64,000 nucleotides of DNA. It comes from Candidatus Kuenenia stuttgartensis. GTDB taxonomy: Bacteria > Planctomycetota > Planctomycetia > Gemmatales > Gemmataceae. Location of the stretch: the NCBI GenBank assembly GCA_945875585.1, contig CAMCLK010000024.1:1-64000 (forward strand), in the 5' to 3' direction. The notes below the pieces were generated by a model. The model did no database searches. It saw only the letters and a list, made by a program, of their open reading frames with translations, and had not been told where the DNA came from. How positions within the stretch are numbered: position 1 is the stretch's first letter; each line of letters opens with the position of its first letter. Both the position numbers and the translations under genes were made by a program. Below are positions 1-8,915 of the stretch, one piece after another.

Positions 1-218
1 TCCACAGCAGAGCTTACCGCGACGGTGCGAGCCAATTCGAATAGGATATGAACGTGGTCTTCGACCGAATTGATGAGGACAGTTGGACATCCCATGTTTT
101 GCAACACAGTAGCCATGTAACCATGGAGCGAATCGCGAATTCTGTCAGAAATGATCTGCTCGCGGTGTTTGGTGCTGAAAATAAGATGGAGGTGAAGCCG
201 GGCCAGCGATTGCGGCAT
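1..218 (-). mobile_element. IS200-type transposase, 5' part only (runs off left edge)
   Basis: Reading the minus strand from the ATG at 218 gives 72 residues of a REP-associated/IS200 (Y1) transposase. The N-terminal strand carries the LHLIFSTKHR pattern typical of the family, and the HUH metal-binding motif is seen as DHVHIL, with the two histidines at residues 55 and 57. The catalytic tyrosine helix would lie beyond the window, so whether the element is intact cannot be told. These enzymes nick single-stranded DNA at subterminal hairpins through a tyrosine. I see no clear element end between it and the galE stop at 281. It lies downstream of galE in the same orientation. Confidence 0.8.
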
Positions 219-280
219 GGGTTGTGCTGCCCTTTCCGGTCTGGTTTGCTACGACTGATTAAATCTGCCTATTTCAGACC

Positions 281-1276
281 CTATGCGCGGTAGCCGTGAG
301 GGTGCTTTTTACGCCATTCCCAGGCTGTGGAAACAATGGTTTCAAGGCTGGAATGCTTGGGCTGCCAACCGAGTTCTGGGCCGGCCAGTCCCGCGCCAGC
401 TACCAGTCGGCAGGGGTCGCCCGGGCGGCGTGGCGCTGCCGCATGCGGCACAGGCTTGCCGGTGACCCGCGCCACCATGTCGATGACTTCGCGTACCGAG
501 GCGCCAGTCCCTGTACCCAGATTGATGGCGCGGAACGTGCCGGGCTTGCTGGTGGAGAGCGCCAACACATGGGCTTCGGCCAAATCCATCACATGGACGT
601 AGTCTCGGATACAGGTGCCATCAGGCGTGGGCCAGTCGAGTCCAAAGATCTTCAATTGCCTGTTGGGAAACGCGACAGCATCGAGCGCTAACGGAATCAA
701 ATGCGATTCGGGGTCGTGATCTTCCCCCAGCGATCCATCCGGATGCGCTCCCGCCGCATTAAAATAACGGAGCGCCGTTACCCCCATGCCGTGGGCGCGC
801 GCATGCGCCGCCAGAGCCCATTCGGAAGCCAGCTTGGTTTCGCCGTACGGATTCACCGGGGCAAGCTGGCAGGATTCCACCAAGTCGCTGCCCGATGGTT
901 CGCCATACACCGCGCAGGTGGACGAAAAAACAATATGCCCGATTTTTTGCCGTTTGGCACACCGCAATAGCGACAGCGTTCCACCCACATTGTTACGCCA
1001 GTACAGTCCGGGCTGAGTGACCGATTCACCGACCAACGCATAGGCCGCAAAGTGTATGACAGCCTCTGTGCGGTGCGCCAGAAGAGCTTGATCGAGTCGA
1101 TCTTCATCGAGGAGATCCCCCTCGATCAGTCGGCCTGAACCTACAGAGGCCAAGGCGGCGGCTCGGTGCCCGCGGGCAAGACTGTCGTATATCAAAACGT
1201 CGTGGCCACGGTCCGCCAGAACGCGAGCCGTATGGCTGCCGATGTAACCGGCACCGCCAGTGACCAAGACTCTCAT
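281..1276 (-). CDS. galE: UDP-glucose 4-epimerase
   Basis: Extended SDR enzyme that interconverts UDP-glucose and UDP-galactose in the cytoplasm, supplying sugars for the cell surface. The NAD-binding glycine motif TGGAGYIGS is at residues 6-14. The catalytic triad is visible as Ser119 (FSST) and Tyr144/Lys148 (PYGETK). At 331 residues it matches the usual length. The open frame extends further upstream, but the ATG at 1276 is chosen because GGAG precedes it by a normal distance and MRVLVTGG is the family's start. It is the last gene of a minus-strand operon, 16 bp after the ABC ATPase. The substrate could be another UDP-sugar such as UDP-GlcNAc, since GalE-like proteins vary. Confidence 0.9.
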   Translation of the reverse strand: MRVLVTGGAGYIGSHTARVLADRGHDVLIYDSLARGHRAAALASVGSGRLIEGDLLDEDRLDQALLAHRTEAVIHFAAYALVGESVTQPGLYWRNNVGGTLSLLRCAKRQKIGHIVFSSTCAVYGEPSGSDLVESCQLAPVNPYGETKLASEWALAAHARAHGMGVTALRYFNAAGAHPDGSLGEDHDPESHLIPLALDAVAFPNRQLKIFGLDWPTPDGTCIRDYVHVMDLAEAHVLALSTSKPGTFRAINLGTGTGASVREVIDMVARVTGKPVPHAAAPRRPGDPCRLVAGAGLAGPELGWQPKHSSLETIVSTAWEWRKKHPHGYRA

Positions 1277-1292
1277 CGACGCGTCTCCACGG

Positions 1293-2228
1293 TCAACTGG
1301 TGATGCCTTTGGTGATGCCCAAAAAGACATCTTCGAGGTCGATTTCTTCTTCCATCAACAGTCGGAGGCGGAAGCCGGCACCGACCAAGGCATCGGCCAG
1401 CGGGCCGGGATCGATGGTGCCGGGAGACAAGGTGACGCGCAGGCACGGAGGCTCGACACACGGCTCAACACTGAAAACTTCGGGAAGTTTTTCCAGGAGA
1501 TCGGCAGCTTCGCGGTCGCGGCCATCAGCCACGCCGACACGCACGACAGGGTTTTGCCGCACCTGACGGATGGCTTCGGCGACATCACCGTTAAACAGGA
1601 GTTGTCCCTTCTCGATAATGCCGATTTTGTTGCAAATGTCCGACAATTCGGGCAGGATGTGGCTGGAAATCATGATGGTCTTGCCAAGGCCGCGCAGCTT
1701 TTTCAGCAACCGTCGCATCTCGATGCGGGCGCGCGGGTCCAATCCGCTCGCTGGCTCATCGAGCAGCAGCACCTGCGGGTCGTGCAGCAGCACGCGCGCC
1801 AAACCAAGCCGTTGAGTCATGCCGCGGCTGAGACTGGTTACCAAGGCCTCACGTTTGAAGGTGAGGTCCACCAGTTCCAGCACTTCTTCGCACTTGCGGC
1901 GGCGCGCCTCGCCAACAATTCGGTAGGCGCTGGCGAAAAATTCAAGGTATTCGATCACCTTCATGTCGTCGTATACGCCAAAGAAATCGGGCATATAACC
2001 CACGGCGCGACGGATCTCGCGCGGATTGGTGTGGATGCTGTGGCCACAGACAAAGCCTTCGCCCCAAGTGGGGTTGAGCAGCGTTGCCAGAATGCGCATC
2101 GTGGTGGTTTTGCCGGCCCCGTTGGGACCGATGAAACCGTAGACGTCGCCCGGATCCAGCTTGATGGTCAGGCGATTGAGAGCATAGAGCTCGCCATAGG
2201 TCTTGGTAAGGTCACGGGTTTCAATCAT
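1293..2228 (-). CDS. ABC transporter ATP-binding protein
   Basis: A 311-residue nucleotide-binding subunit of the ABC-2/exporter type. The Walker A motif GPNGAGKTT is at residues 34-42, the ABC signature LSRGM at 133-137, and the Walker B LLLDEP at 154-159, followed by the D-loop SGLD. The C-terminal 90 residues after the ATPase core fit the accessory domain seen in NatA/GldA-like exporters. Its start ATGA overlaps the stop of the upstream 751-residue membrane protein, so the two are almost certainly translated together. No classical ABC-2 permease gene is present in the window. The upstream protein is the obvious membrane partner. The substrate is unknown. Confidence 0.9.
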   Translation of the reverse strand: MIETRDLTKTYGELYALNRLTIKLDPGDVYGFIGPNGAGKTTTMRILATLLNPTWGEGFVCGHSIHTNPREIRRAVGYMPDFFGVYDDMKVIEYLEFFASAYRIVGEARRRKCEEVLELVDLTFKREALVTSLSRGMTQRLGLARVLLHDPQVLLLDEPASGLDPRARIEMRRLLKKLRGLGKTIMISSHILPELSDICNKIGIIEKGQLLFNGDVAEAIRQVRQNPVVRVGVADGRDREAADLLEKLPEVFSVEPCVEPPCLRVTLSPGTIDPGPLADALVGAGFRLRLLMEEEIDLEDVFLGITKGITS

Positions 2229-4480
2229 TCCGGCAGCTCCACGGAGCGGACGACGGGCAGCAACACGCGTACAAGCACAGCGCCACGGGACGGGTTATCC
2301 GTGGCGGGAATTCCATCAAGAAGAATGTCGGCAGGAGCGCGCGCCATACGGCCTATCAAAACGACCTCGTCGCGCCAGATGTCTTCCAGTTTGCGCAAAC
2401 GCCACGACTGGTCCCAACCGGAACCCATGGCGCGCACGGCGTCGGAAGCTTCAGGTCGTGCAAAAAGGAACGGTTGAAAGGCGCTAGGCAGGTTTGGTCG
2501 GGCCTGTTCGCGCCCTCCCATCACGCGGCCACCTTCCACAAGACCCGCTCCTTGGTGCATGAGCAAACGCCATGTTTCGGAAGATTCGCCGGCATCTCCC
2601 AGTCGGATTGTTTCCACACGCAGGCGCCCGCCTCGGCCGGGCAGATCGCCCAAGGCCAACTGCCGGCCACCGTAAAGCAGAACCACATCGGTGAGATCTT
2701 CGGGCCAATGGTTTTCCAAAATGCCAAATAGGTGAGATGCTGTACGCGATGGTTGCAATAACGATTTGATCGGGCTTGTGGCCAAGCGGGCGCTAAACCG
2801 GCCGCCCAGCAGTTGCTCTCCGCCTGGAGGGCATAAAAGACCTCGAATAGTCGATAGATCCGATGCCTGCTCACTGATTGCGCGTGTGGGCCATGGTGCC
2901 ACAGGCCTGAGCCGATCTTCCACCGTCAGCGGGCCCACCGGGCCAACGCGCCAATCGGTGGCGTCGAGCCAACCGGGAACGGATGCCAGTGAAATATCGT
3001 GTCGGCTTCCGGTAGGGTCCACACGGGCCAGCAAGATTTCGCCCCACGCGCGTGGTCCGGCACTTACCTGACGGGTGTCGATATCAACCAGAGCAAAATA
3101 CCGATCTACCGGTTGGTTGCCTCGCAGGAACCACGATGCCGCGAAAATGGTTGATGTGGCTGCCACGGCGGTCAGCGGAAACGTGAACCATGTGGCCGAT
3201 GGCCGGCCGAGAAGGCGTGATGTGAACAGATAATCAAGAGGGCCGACCAGCACAGCCAGCAGGATGATCAGGATAACGGTCCAGCCAAAGGGGACAACGG
3301 GCACCCCGGTGTCTGCCAAATTATCAATGAAAGCAGAACCGGCAGCGCGCGGAATGGGCACGCCGGCATCGGCAAGCACCTTGCGCCAAAATCCTTGCCA
3401 GATCTCTTTTTCTTGCCGGGCGACTTCGTCCTTGGGTTCAAGCGTAATGGCCACAACCATGGCCCACCCGCGCCCCACTCCGCCCTGCACCAATACTGGT
3501 CGCGGCGCTCTTCCCGGTGAAGGTTCACGTGCCAGGGTCTCGCCTTGCCCTTTCCGCAATTCCAGATGGGCAATGGGGCGGGCCGACAGAGGAGGTAGAT
3601 TGCCTGCTACCCACCGTGGTAACGATGCCACTGGCGTTCGTCGCTCTTCCTGAGTTGCCGATGCCACAGCGGGCAGCCATTGGGCTCCCTCATGGCCATC
3701 GAGAGAAGCACCAAATGGCGCCAAGTGCCGGGCGGTTCGTGGATCTGCCGAAACAACAAGTCGGCCGCCATCGACAAGCCAGCATCCCAGTGCGCGCCGC
3801 TGAGCCGAATGTTCGGGGCGCATCCAGTCTTCCATAAAGGCATCTGTCAGAGATACCACAACGAGGTCTACACCGCTGTAGGCCAGTGGTTCCACCGGGA
3901 GCGTGCCGACCTGTTCGAGTGGGATCATGCCTGCATACGGTTCCACTGTGCGCAGATCTTGCGATTCAGTGGCACCGGCTGCTAGCGGGCGGTCGATGCG
4001 TCCTAGTACTCGGTCGAGTTCTGGCAAGACGCCGCCCAAGGTCAGCACCACTGGTTGGTGAGCAGCCAAGGTGCGGGTTGAATTCAAAGGGACATCGATG
4101 GTGTCTAATACGGCGCCATCTTCACGTTCGAGGGCCACACGCAGTGGTTGCAACCAGTTTCCCTGATGGCGGGCCACCAATGGAACCGTGTGCCGACCAC
4201 CCAGCAGGTACGGTGGCACGGGAAACACCGTACGGCAAGGAGTTCCGGAAGCGTCGCGGGTCAAGACAGCCAGTTGGTAACGAGCACCGGCTTGGGCGGC
4301 AGGTAAAGAAATCGTGGCTTGCAAAGGAAACGGAACACCAGCACGCATGGTGCCTATTCCGCCGGGTGCGGGCCAGCCAGCGGTTACAGCGGCCAATTCG
4401 GAGGAGGCGTCGGCCATTCCTGCCAAGGCCATCACTGCAAGCAACGATAGTACCATTCGAGCCATGTTCCGCTGTCTCAT
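2225..4480 (-). CDS. Large membrane-anchored protein of unknown function, partner of the ABC ATPase
   Basis: A 751-residue protein that I cannot assign to a named function. It starts with a hydrophobic leader (MVLSLLAVMALAGMA), so the N-terminal half should be outside the cytoplasm. Residues around 150-270 have the alternating pattern of a class-I glutamine-amidotransferase-like fold, as in GldG/DUF4350-type ABC accessory proteins. Near residues 400-460 two transmembrane helices occur (TVILIILLAVLVGPLDYLF and a second one ending in FAASWFL). The ATG at 4480 overlaps the mazG stop as ATGA, and its own stop overlaps the ATPase start, which fixes the start and the operon. It may be a GldG-like substrate-binding/membrane component, an inference from position and topology. 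Confidence 0.75.
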   Translation of the reverse strand: MRQRNMARMVLSLLAVMALAGMADASSELAAVTAGWPAPGGIGTMRAGVPFPLQATISLPAAQAGARYQLAVLTRDASGTPCRTVFPVPPYLLGGRHTVPLVARHQGNWLQPLRVALEREDGAVLDTIDVPLNSTRTLAAHQPVVLTLGGVLPELDRVLGRIDRPLAAGATESQDLRTVEPYAGMIPLEQVGTLPVEPLAYSGVDLVVVSLTDAFMEDWMRPEHSAQRRALGCWLVDGGRLVVSADPRTARHLAPFGASLDGHEGAQWLPAVASATQEERRTPVASLPRWVAGNLPPLSARPIAHLELRKGQGETLAREPSPGRAPRPVLVQGGVGRGWAMVVAITLEPKDEVARQEKEIWQGFWRKVLADAGVPIPRAAGSAFIDNLADTGVPVVPFGWTVILIILLAVLVGPLDYLFTSRLLGRPSATWFTFPLTAVAATSTIFAASWFLRGNQPVDRYFALVDIDTRQVSAGPRAWGEILLARVDPTGSRHDISLASVPGWLDATDWRVGPVGPLTVEDRLRPVAPWPTRAISEQASDLSTIRGLLCPPGGEQLLGGRFSARLATSPIKSLLQPSRTASHLFGILENHWPEDLTDVVLLYGGRQLALGDLPGRGGRLRVETIRLGDAGESSETWRLLMHQGAGLVEGGRVMGGREQARPNLPSAFQPFLFARPEASDAVRAMGSGWDQSWRLRKLEDIWRDEVVLIGRMARAPADILLDGIPATDNPSRGAVLVRVLLPVVRSVELPE

Positions 4481-4803
4481 GGTTTTTCGTGGGGAGGACA
4501 GGTACACGGTTCAGTTCGGCAACCCGGGCACACCAGACCGTATTTTTCGGTTACTGCTTTGCCCAGATCAACACCTGCGATATTGGCCAGTGTAGCTAAC
4601 CACGCCTGCACATCAGCAAATTCGGCGGCCACGGCCTCGGGGGACTCTCCGCCACGCAAAGCCGTGGCGAGTTCACCAACCTCTTCCATGAACCACATGA
4701 AGGTTCCGTTCACGCCGCGGGCCTCATCTTTGGAGCCATAAAGAGCCCGGATGCGGTCCTGCACTTGGCGAACAGTGATCTCATTGATGTGCGTCACAGT
4801 CAT
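4477..4803 (-). CDS. MazG-like nucleotide pyrophosphohydrolase with C-terminal Cys motif
   Basis: Small all-alpha NTP pyrophosphatase-type protein of about 108 residues. The MazG metal-binding signature is visible as MEEVGELATAL followed later by EFADVQAWL. The family hydrolyses non-canonical or excess NTPs to NMPs. The C-terminus adds CPGCRTEPCTCPP, a possible zinc knuckle not found in plain MazG. The open frame continues upstream to 4974, but that part is unlike the family. At the ATG at 4803 the GAGGAG sequence abuts the start codon, so the GTG two codons later (4797), with 6-nt spacing, may be the real start. It is the first gene of the operon with the ABC-linked membrane protein. Its divergent neighbour starts at 4888. 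Confidence 0.8.
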   Translation of the reverse strand: MTVTHINEITVRQVQDRIRALYGSKDEARGVNGTFMWFMEEVGELATALRGGESPEAVAAEFADVQAWLATLANIAGVDLGKAVTEKYGLVCPGCRTEPCTCPPHEKP

Positions 4804-4887
4804 CTCCTCTATAGAAAGACTAGGGATCAGAGGGTAGGCATGCCAGCGGGGTGTGCCAGACCAGGCTAGATCCGCGAGATCTTCACG

Positions 4888-5712
4888 ATGCGAAGTGCCA
4901 TCACGGTATGTTTGGTGTCCGAGGCTGCTGCTGGCCCTTTCGTCTTTCATGGCGACCTCGACCAGGGCTGCCATCAGGCGGCATCGCTTGGATTTGACGG
5001 GGTTGAAATTTTCGCGCCCGGACCCGAGGCGTTACCGGCCGACCCTGTGGCAGCCATCCTGCGCCGCCACGGTTTGGGGCTGGCGGCACTAGGTTCTGGC
5101 GCCGGTTGGATTCGGCACAAACTCAGCCTGACGTCCGCGGATGCCACGGTGCGCGCTGCGGCGCGTCGGTTTCTGCGGGAAATGATTCTGGCTGGGGGCC
5201 GTCTGGGCGCCCCCGTTATTCTTGGTTCCATGCAGGGACGCGCGGAAGGCGATGTTTCACGGGAACAAGCGCTGGCATGGCTGGCAGACGCCGTTGGCGA
5301 ACTTTCGGATCTGGCGGGCGAACTGGGCCAATATTTTTTGGTGGAACCGTTGAATCGTTATGAGACCAATCTGCTGCGCACGGTGGATGAAGGTCTCGAG
5401 CTTCTGGCTATGACTGGCCGCAAAAACGCTCGCTTGCTGGCAGACCTGTTTCACATGAATATTGAAGAATCTGACTGGGCCGATTCCATCAGCCGTGCTG
5501 CCCCTTTGCTGGGCCATGTGCACTTTGCCGATTCCAACCGCCGCGCCATGGGAATGGGGCACACCGATTACAAGCGATTGGTGGCACATTTGCACAGTTC
5601 AGGATACGAAGGATATCTTTCTGCCGAGATATTCCCGCTGCCCAATCCGCAGGAAGCCGGAAGGCAGACGCTGGCGGCGTTTCGTGAAGCCACGCGCGGC
5701 CTTCCTGAGTAG
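4888..5712 (+). CDS. Sugar phosphate isomerase/epimerase family protein (TIM barrel)
   Basis: A 274-residue AP-endonuclease-2-type TIM barrel, the fold of xylose isomerase-like and hydroxypyruvate isomerase-like enzymes. Family features visible include GFDGVEIF near residue 35, EPLNRYETN with a metal-binding Glu near 152, LLADLFHMNIEE near 190, HVHFADSNR near 215 and a final Glu in YLSAEIFPLP. These residues bind a divalent metal and shuttle a proton between C1 and C2 of a ketose or aldose. Substrate cannot be read from the sequence. It is transcribed divergently from the mazG operon. The start at 4888 has only a weak ribosome-binding site. It converges on tsaE with a 22-bp gap. Confidence 0.85.
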   Translation: MRSAITVCLVSEAAAGPFVFHGDLDQGCHQAASLGFDGVEIFAPGPEALPADPVAAILRRHGLGLAALGSGAGWIRHKLSLTSADATVRAAARRFLREMILAGGRLGAPVILGSMQGRAEGDVSREQALAWLADAVGELSDLAGELGQYFLVEPLNRYETNLLRTVDEGLELLAMTGRKNARLLADLFHMNIEESDWADSISRAAPLLGHVHFADSNRRAMGMGHTDYKRLVAHLHSSGYEGYLSAEIFPLPNPQEAGRQTLAAFREATRGLPE

Positions 5713-5734
5713 TCATTTTTGCTTTGCTTTATGG

Positions 5735-6229
5735 CTACAACTCAACCCGCGCCCATGGTTCTGCTATTTCAGCGTGAAATGGGCCTGTAGCCCTGACACG
5801 CATACGCCGTTGACCTTCTTCGCCCGGTTCCAGCACGACCACCAGTAAATCTTCGGGCAACAGGTGCGCTACGCGATCGGCCCATTCAACCACACAGACG
5901 CCATCGGTCCCCAGCCATTCCGATGTGCCAAGGTCGTCGAATTCAGCGGGGTGCTTCAGCCTGTAGGTGTCGCAATGGTGCATGGTCAGTCGGCCTTCAT
6001 AGACCTGCACCAGAGTAAACGTAGGGCTGCTGACAGCAGCCAGGTCTTCCACCTCCAGGCCCTGCGCCATGGCTCTGGTAAAAGCTGTTTTCCCGGCTCC
6101 CAGTGGGCCGATGAGTGCCACAACCATTCCAGCGCGGGCGAGGCGGCCGAGTTCCATGCCAGCGCGGTGTGTGGCGGCTTCGTCCTTCAAGTCGCGGTAG
6201 AATGACATCATGACAATCGTCGCCTGCAT
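5735..6229 (-). CDS. tsaE: tRNA threonylcarbamoyladenosine biosynthesis ATPase TsaE
   Basis: P-loop ATPase of the t6A modification pathway (with TsaB, TsaC and TsaD, not in the window), acting on tRNAs that decode ANN codons. Walker A GPLGAGKT is at residues 41-48, and the family motifs SSPTFTLVQVY, HHCDTYRL and VVEWADRV follow in order. Length 164 is normal. Starts at 6229, 6211 and 6208 are all possible. The first leaves only 11 bp before the divergent exonuclease gene, so the later ATG pair is also plausible. Confidence 0.92.
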   Translation of the reverse strand: MQATIVMMSFYRDLKDEAATHRAGMELGRLARAGMVVALIGPLGAGKTAFTRAMAQGLEVEDLAAVSSPTFTLVQVYEGRLTMHHCDTYRLKHPAEFDDLGTSEWLGTDGVCVVEWADRVAHLLPEDLLVVVLEPGEEGQRRMRVRATGPFHAEIAEPWARVEL

Positions 6230-6240
6230 ATGAATGAGAC

Positions 6241-7260
6241 ATGGCCGAGCTGCTGCGCGTCACCACAGAAGGATTGTACTGCGAAGCGGGCGATTTTTTC
6301 ATCGACCCGTGGCGCCCGGTAGCGCGTGCCGTCATCACTCATGGCCATGCCGACCACGCCCGAGGTGGTTGTGCCTCTTATCTGGCAAGTGTCGATGGCC
6401 TGCCAGTGTTGCGCGCCCGCCTTGGTGCCGATGCTCCCATCAGTACCGTGGCTTATGGGGAGACGGTCCAGCTCAATGGCGTGCATATATCGCTCCATCC
6501 TGCCGGGCACATTCTGGGTTCGGCTCAGGTGCGTGTCGAGCACAAGGGCGATGTGTGGGTGGCCAGCGGCGATTACAAAAATGGTAGCGACCCCACATGC
6601 CTGGCAATGGAACCGGTTCGCTGCCGGGTATTTATATCAGAATCAACCTTCGGTCTACCCATATACCGCTGGAATCATGACGATATTGTCCGAAGTGAGA
6701 TTCTTGATTGGTGGACCGAGTGCAAGAATACTGGCCGCGTGGCACTATTGTTAGGTTACTCGCTGGGTAAGGCGCAGCGTTTGCTTGCCATGGTGGGCCA
6801 CGATGGCCCAGGCCCAATCGTGGAACATGCGGCCGTAGCCTCCATGACCAAGGCTTACCGCGAAGCCGGAGTGGCTTTGCCACAAACACGCGTAGCGGGC
6901 GAAGGTATGCCCGAAGGTGGATGGGCTGGGAGTCTGGTGCTTGCGCCGCCTTCAGTGCAGGGAACGCCCTGGATTCGGAAATTCGGTGAAATATCTACTG
7001 CATTTGCATCGGGATGGATGCAGGTGCGCGGCGCCCGGCGGCGGCAGGGTTTCGACAGGGGTTTTGTTGTTTCCGACCATGCCGACTGGCCGGGCTTGCT
7101 GGAAGTGATTGCGGCCACGGGTGCGGAACGGGTCTTGGCGACTCATGGACAGGTGGCAGTGCTCAGTCGTTATTTGTCGGAGAAGGGGATTGATGCGGGG
7201 CCACTGGCCACGCGGTGGAGCGGGGAAACGGACGGGACCGAATCGGAACCTGCCCCATGA
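6241..7260 (+). CDS. Ligase-associated DNA exonuclease (metallo-beta-lactamase/beta-CASP fold)
   Basis: A 339-residue metallo-beta-lactamase-fold nuclease. The zinc motif appears as THGHADHARGG (residues 34-44), with later ligands in HPAGHILGSAQ, SGDYKNGSDPT and SDHADWPGL near 279. This arrangement matches the predicted exonuclease that accompanies bacterial ATP-dependent DNA ligases in the Lhr-ligase DNA repair cluster. Its stop overlaps the ligase start (ATGA at 7257-7260), giving strong support for joint function in end processing and sealing. The companion Lhr-type helicase and PdeM phosphoesterase are not adjacent here. It starts only 11 bp from the divergent tsaE start, so promoters overlap coding sequence. 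Confidence 0.9.
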   Translation: MAELLRVTTEGLYCEAGDFFIDPWRPVARAVITHGHADHARGGCASYLASVDGLPVLRARLGADAPISTVAYGETVQLNGVHISLHPAGHILGSAQVRVEHKGDVWVASGDYKNGSDPTCLAMEPVRCRVFISESTFGLPIYRWNHDDIVRSEILDWWTECKNTGRVALLLGYSLGKAQRLLAMVGHDGPGPIVEHAAVASMTKAYREAGVALPQTRVAGEGMPEGGWAGSLVLAPPSVQGTPWIRKFGEISTAFASGWMQVRGARRRQGFDRGFVVSDHADWPGLLEVIAATGAERVLATHGQVAVLSRYLSEKGIDAGPLATRWSGETDGTESEPAP

Positions 7261-8915
7261 AAGCATTCAGCACACTTTACCGCACCCTCGATGGCAGCAA
7301 GCGCACCAATCAGAAAATTGCCGCTCTGGTGGCCTATTTTCGTGATTGTCCACCCGCCGACGCGGCTTGGGCCATTCATTTTTTGTCTGGCCGCCGAATC
7401 AAACTGGGTGTTCGCCGCGCGGATATCAAAGCGTGGGCAGCCCAAGAAGCCGACATTCCCCAATGGCTGTTCGACGAAAGTTACAATGCCGTAGGTGACT
7501 TGGCAGAAACCATCAATCTGATTGTTCCTGCCGGAAAAGAAACACTAGGGCACGGTTTGACCTGGTGGATTGAGGAACGGTTGATGCCTTTGGTAGGCGC
7601 CACGCCCGACCAACAACGATGTCTACTTGTCGAGTCATGGAAGCAACTCGACCCAAGCGGACGGTTCCTTTGGAACAAATTGTTGACTGGAGCATTCCGC
7701 GTCGGAGTTTCCCGTGGCCTGATCACCCGGGCCGTTTCTGAGGCACTGTCTGCGCCGATGGCGCGTGTAGAAGAGCGGTTGATGGGGCCATGGGTTCCCG
7801 GTCCAGGCCTTCTGGCTCAACTGGGCGACGCCGCTTCAGCGGCAGATCCGGCATCACCGCGGCCCTTTTTTCTGGCTTCGCCGCTACAGGACAAAATTAC
7901 GGATTTGGGGCCTTGTAACGAATGGCAAGCCGAATGGAAATGGGACGGCATACGATGCCAAGCTGTTCGTCGCGGGAGGCGCGCATACTTATGGAGCCGG
8001 GGCGAGGAGCTGGTAACGGAGCAGTTTCCGGAAATCGCCAGGCAGGTCGAGCGCCTGTGCCACGATTGCATTATCGACGGTGAAATTGTGGCCAGACGGG
8101 ATGGCTCGATATTGCCGTTTCATGAACTACAAAAGCGTTTGGGCAGATCGGTTGTTCCAAAGCGTATCCTGCGTGAAATACCCGTGGCACTGATCGCCTA
8201 CGACCTGCTGGAACAAGATGGTACTGATTTTCGCGATCTGCCGCTGTCGCAGCGACGTGGGCACTTGGAAGAGTTGGTGCGTCCAGTCGCGGGAGATCAG
8301 ATAATGATATCTCCAATTGTTGAAGGCGATTGGAGCGAACTGGAATTTCAGCGTTCACAGGCGGCACAAAACTTTGCCGAGGGCCTGATGCTCAAACGCA
8401 AGACGTCGCCTTACCGCTCGGGTCGTGTGCGTGGAGATTGGTGGAAATGGAAAGTTGATCCTTACGTCATCGATGCGGTGCTGGTGCAATCGAGGCGTGG
8501 TAGTGGCCGGCGCGCGGGGGTTTTCACCGACCATACATTTGCCGTGTGGAAGAATGGAGTCTTGGTGCCAGTGGCCAGTGCCTATTCCGGTTTGACCGAC
8601 GCGGAAATGAAGGAACTCAACGCAATCATCAAGAATTCGGGTTTGGAGCAGTTCGGCCCGGTCAGGACTGTCAAGCCGGAGCACGTTTTTGAATTGGCAT
8701 TCGAGGGAGTGTCGCGATCAGCCAGGCACCGTTCCGGTGTGGCTCTCAGATTTCCAAGAATTTCTCGCTGGAGACGCGACAAAGTCGCTGCCGAGGCTGA
8801 CCACTTCCCGGCCTTGGAAGCAATGATAACAAAAACACCAATCATCAAACGGGAAATCACGGGCGAGCTGTTCCCGGATTGGCCGGGATGTGGAACTGAT
8901 CCAACGAATCAATGA
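7257..8915 (+). CDS. ATP-dependent DNA ligase (LigB/C-type, repair)
   Basis: A 552-residue ATP-dependent ligase that seals nicks through a lysyl-AMP intermediate. The catalytic lysine is Lys228 in EWKWDGIR (KxDG motif I). Motif III/IV is seen around CIIDGEIVAR, motif V is EGLMLKRKTSPY with GDWWKWK, and the OB-fold domain follows (GVFTDHTFAVW). The N-terminal 200 residues are the extra DNA-binding domain of the larger bacterial ATP-ligases. The start at 7257 overlaps the exonuclease stop. The longer frame from 7215 is out of keeping with the family. The 3' end overlaps the convergent DUF58 gene by 7 bp. The replicative NAD-dependent ligase is expected elsewhere. Confidence 0.93.
   Translation: MKAFSTLYRTLDGSKRTNQKIAALVAYFRDCPPADAAWAIHFLSGRRIKLGVRRADIKAWAAQEADIPQWLFDESYNAVGDLAETINLIVPAGKETLGHGLTWWIEERLMPLVGATPDQQRCLLVESWKQLDPSGRFLWNKLLTGAFRVGVSRGLITRAVSEALSAPMARVEERLMGPWVPGPGLLAQLGDAASAADPASPRPFFLASPLQDKITDLGPCNEWQAEWKWDGIRCQAVRRGRRAYLWSRGEELVTEQFPEIARQVERLCHDCIIDGEIVARRDGSILPFHELQKRLGRSVVPKRILREIPVALIAYDLLEQDGTDFRDLPLSQRRGHLEELVRPVAGDQIMISPIVEGDWSELEFQRSQAAQNFAEGLMLKRKTSPYRSGRVRGDWWKWKVDPYVIDAVLVQSRRGSGRRAGVFTDHTFAVWKNGVLVPVASAYSGLTDAEMKELNAIIKNSGLEQFGPVRTVKPEHVFELAFEGVSRSARHRSGVALRFPRISRWRRDKVAAEADHFPALEAMITKTPIIKREITGELFPDWPGCGTDPTNQ

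Noticed and set aside
1260-2477. 405-codon plus-strand open frame
   Set aside because: It lies antisense to the ABC ATPase and parts of two neighbours, has no family motif or ribosome-binding site, and reads as a mirror frame of GC-biased codons.
3886-4599. 237-codon plus-strand frame
   Set aside because: Antisense to the start of the 751-residue membrane protein and the mazG-like gene. Arg-rich shadow with no motif.
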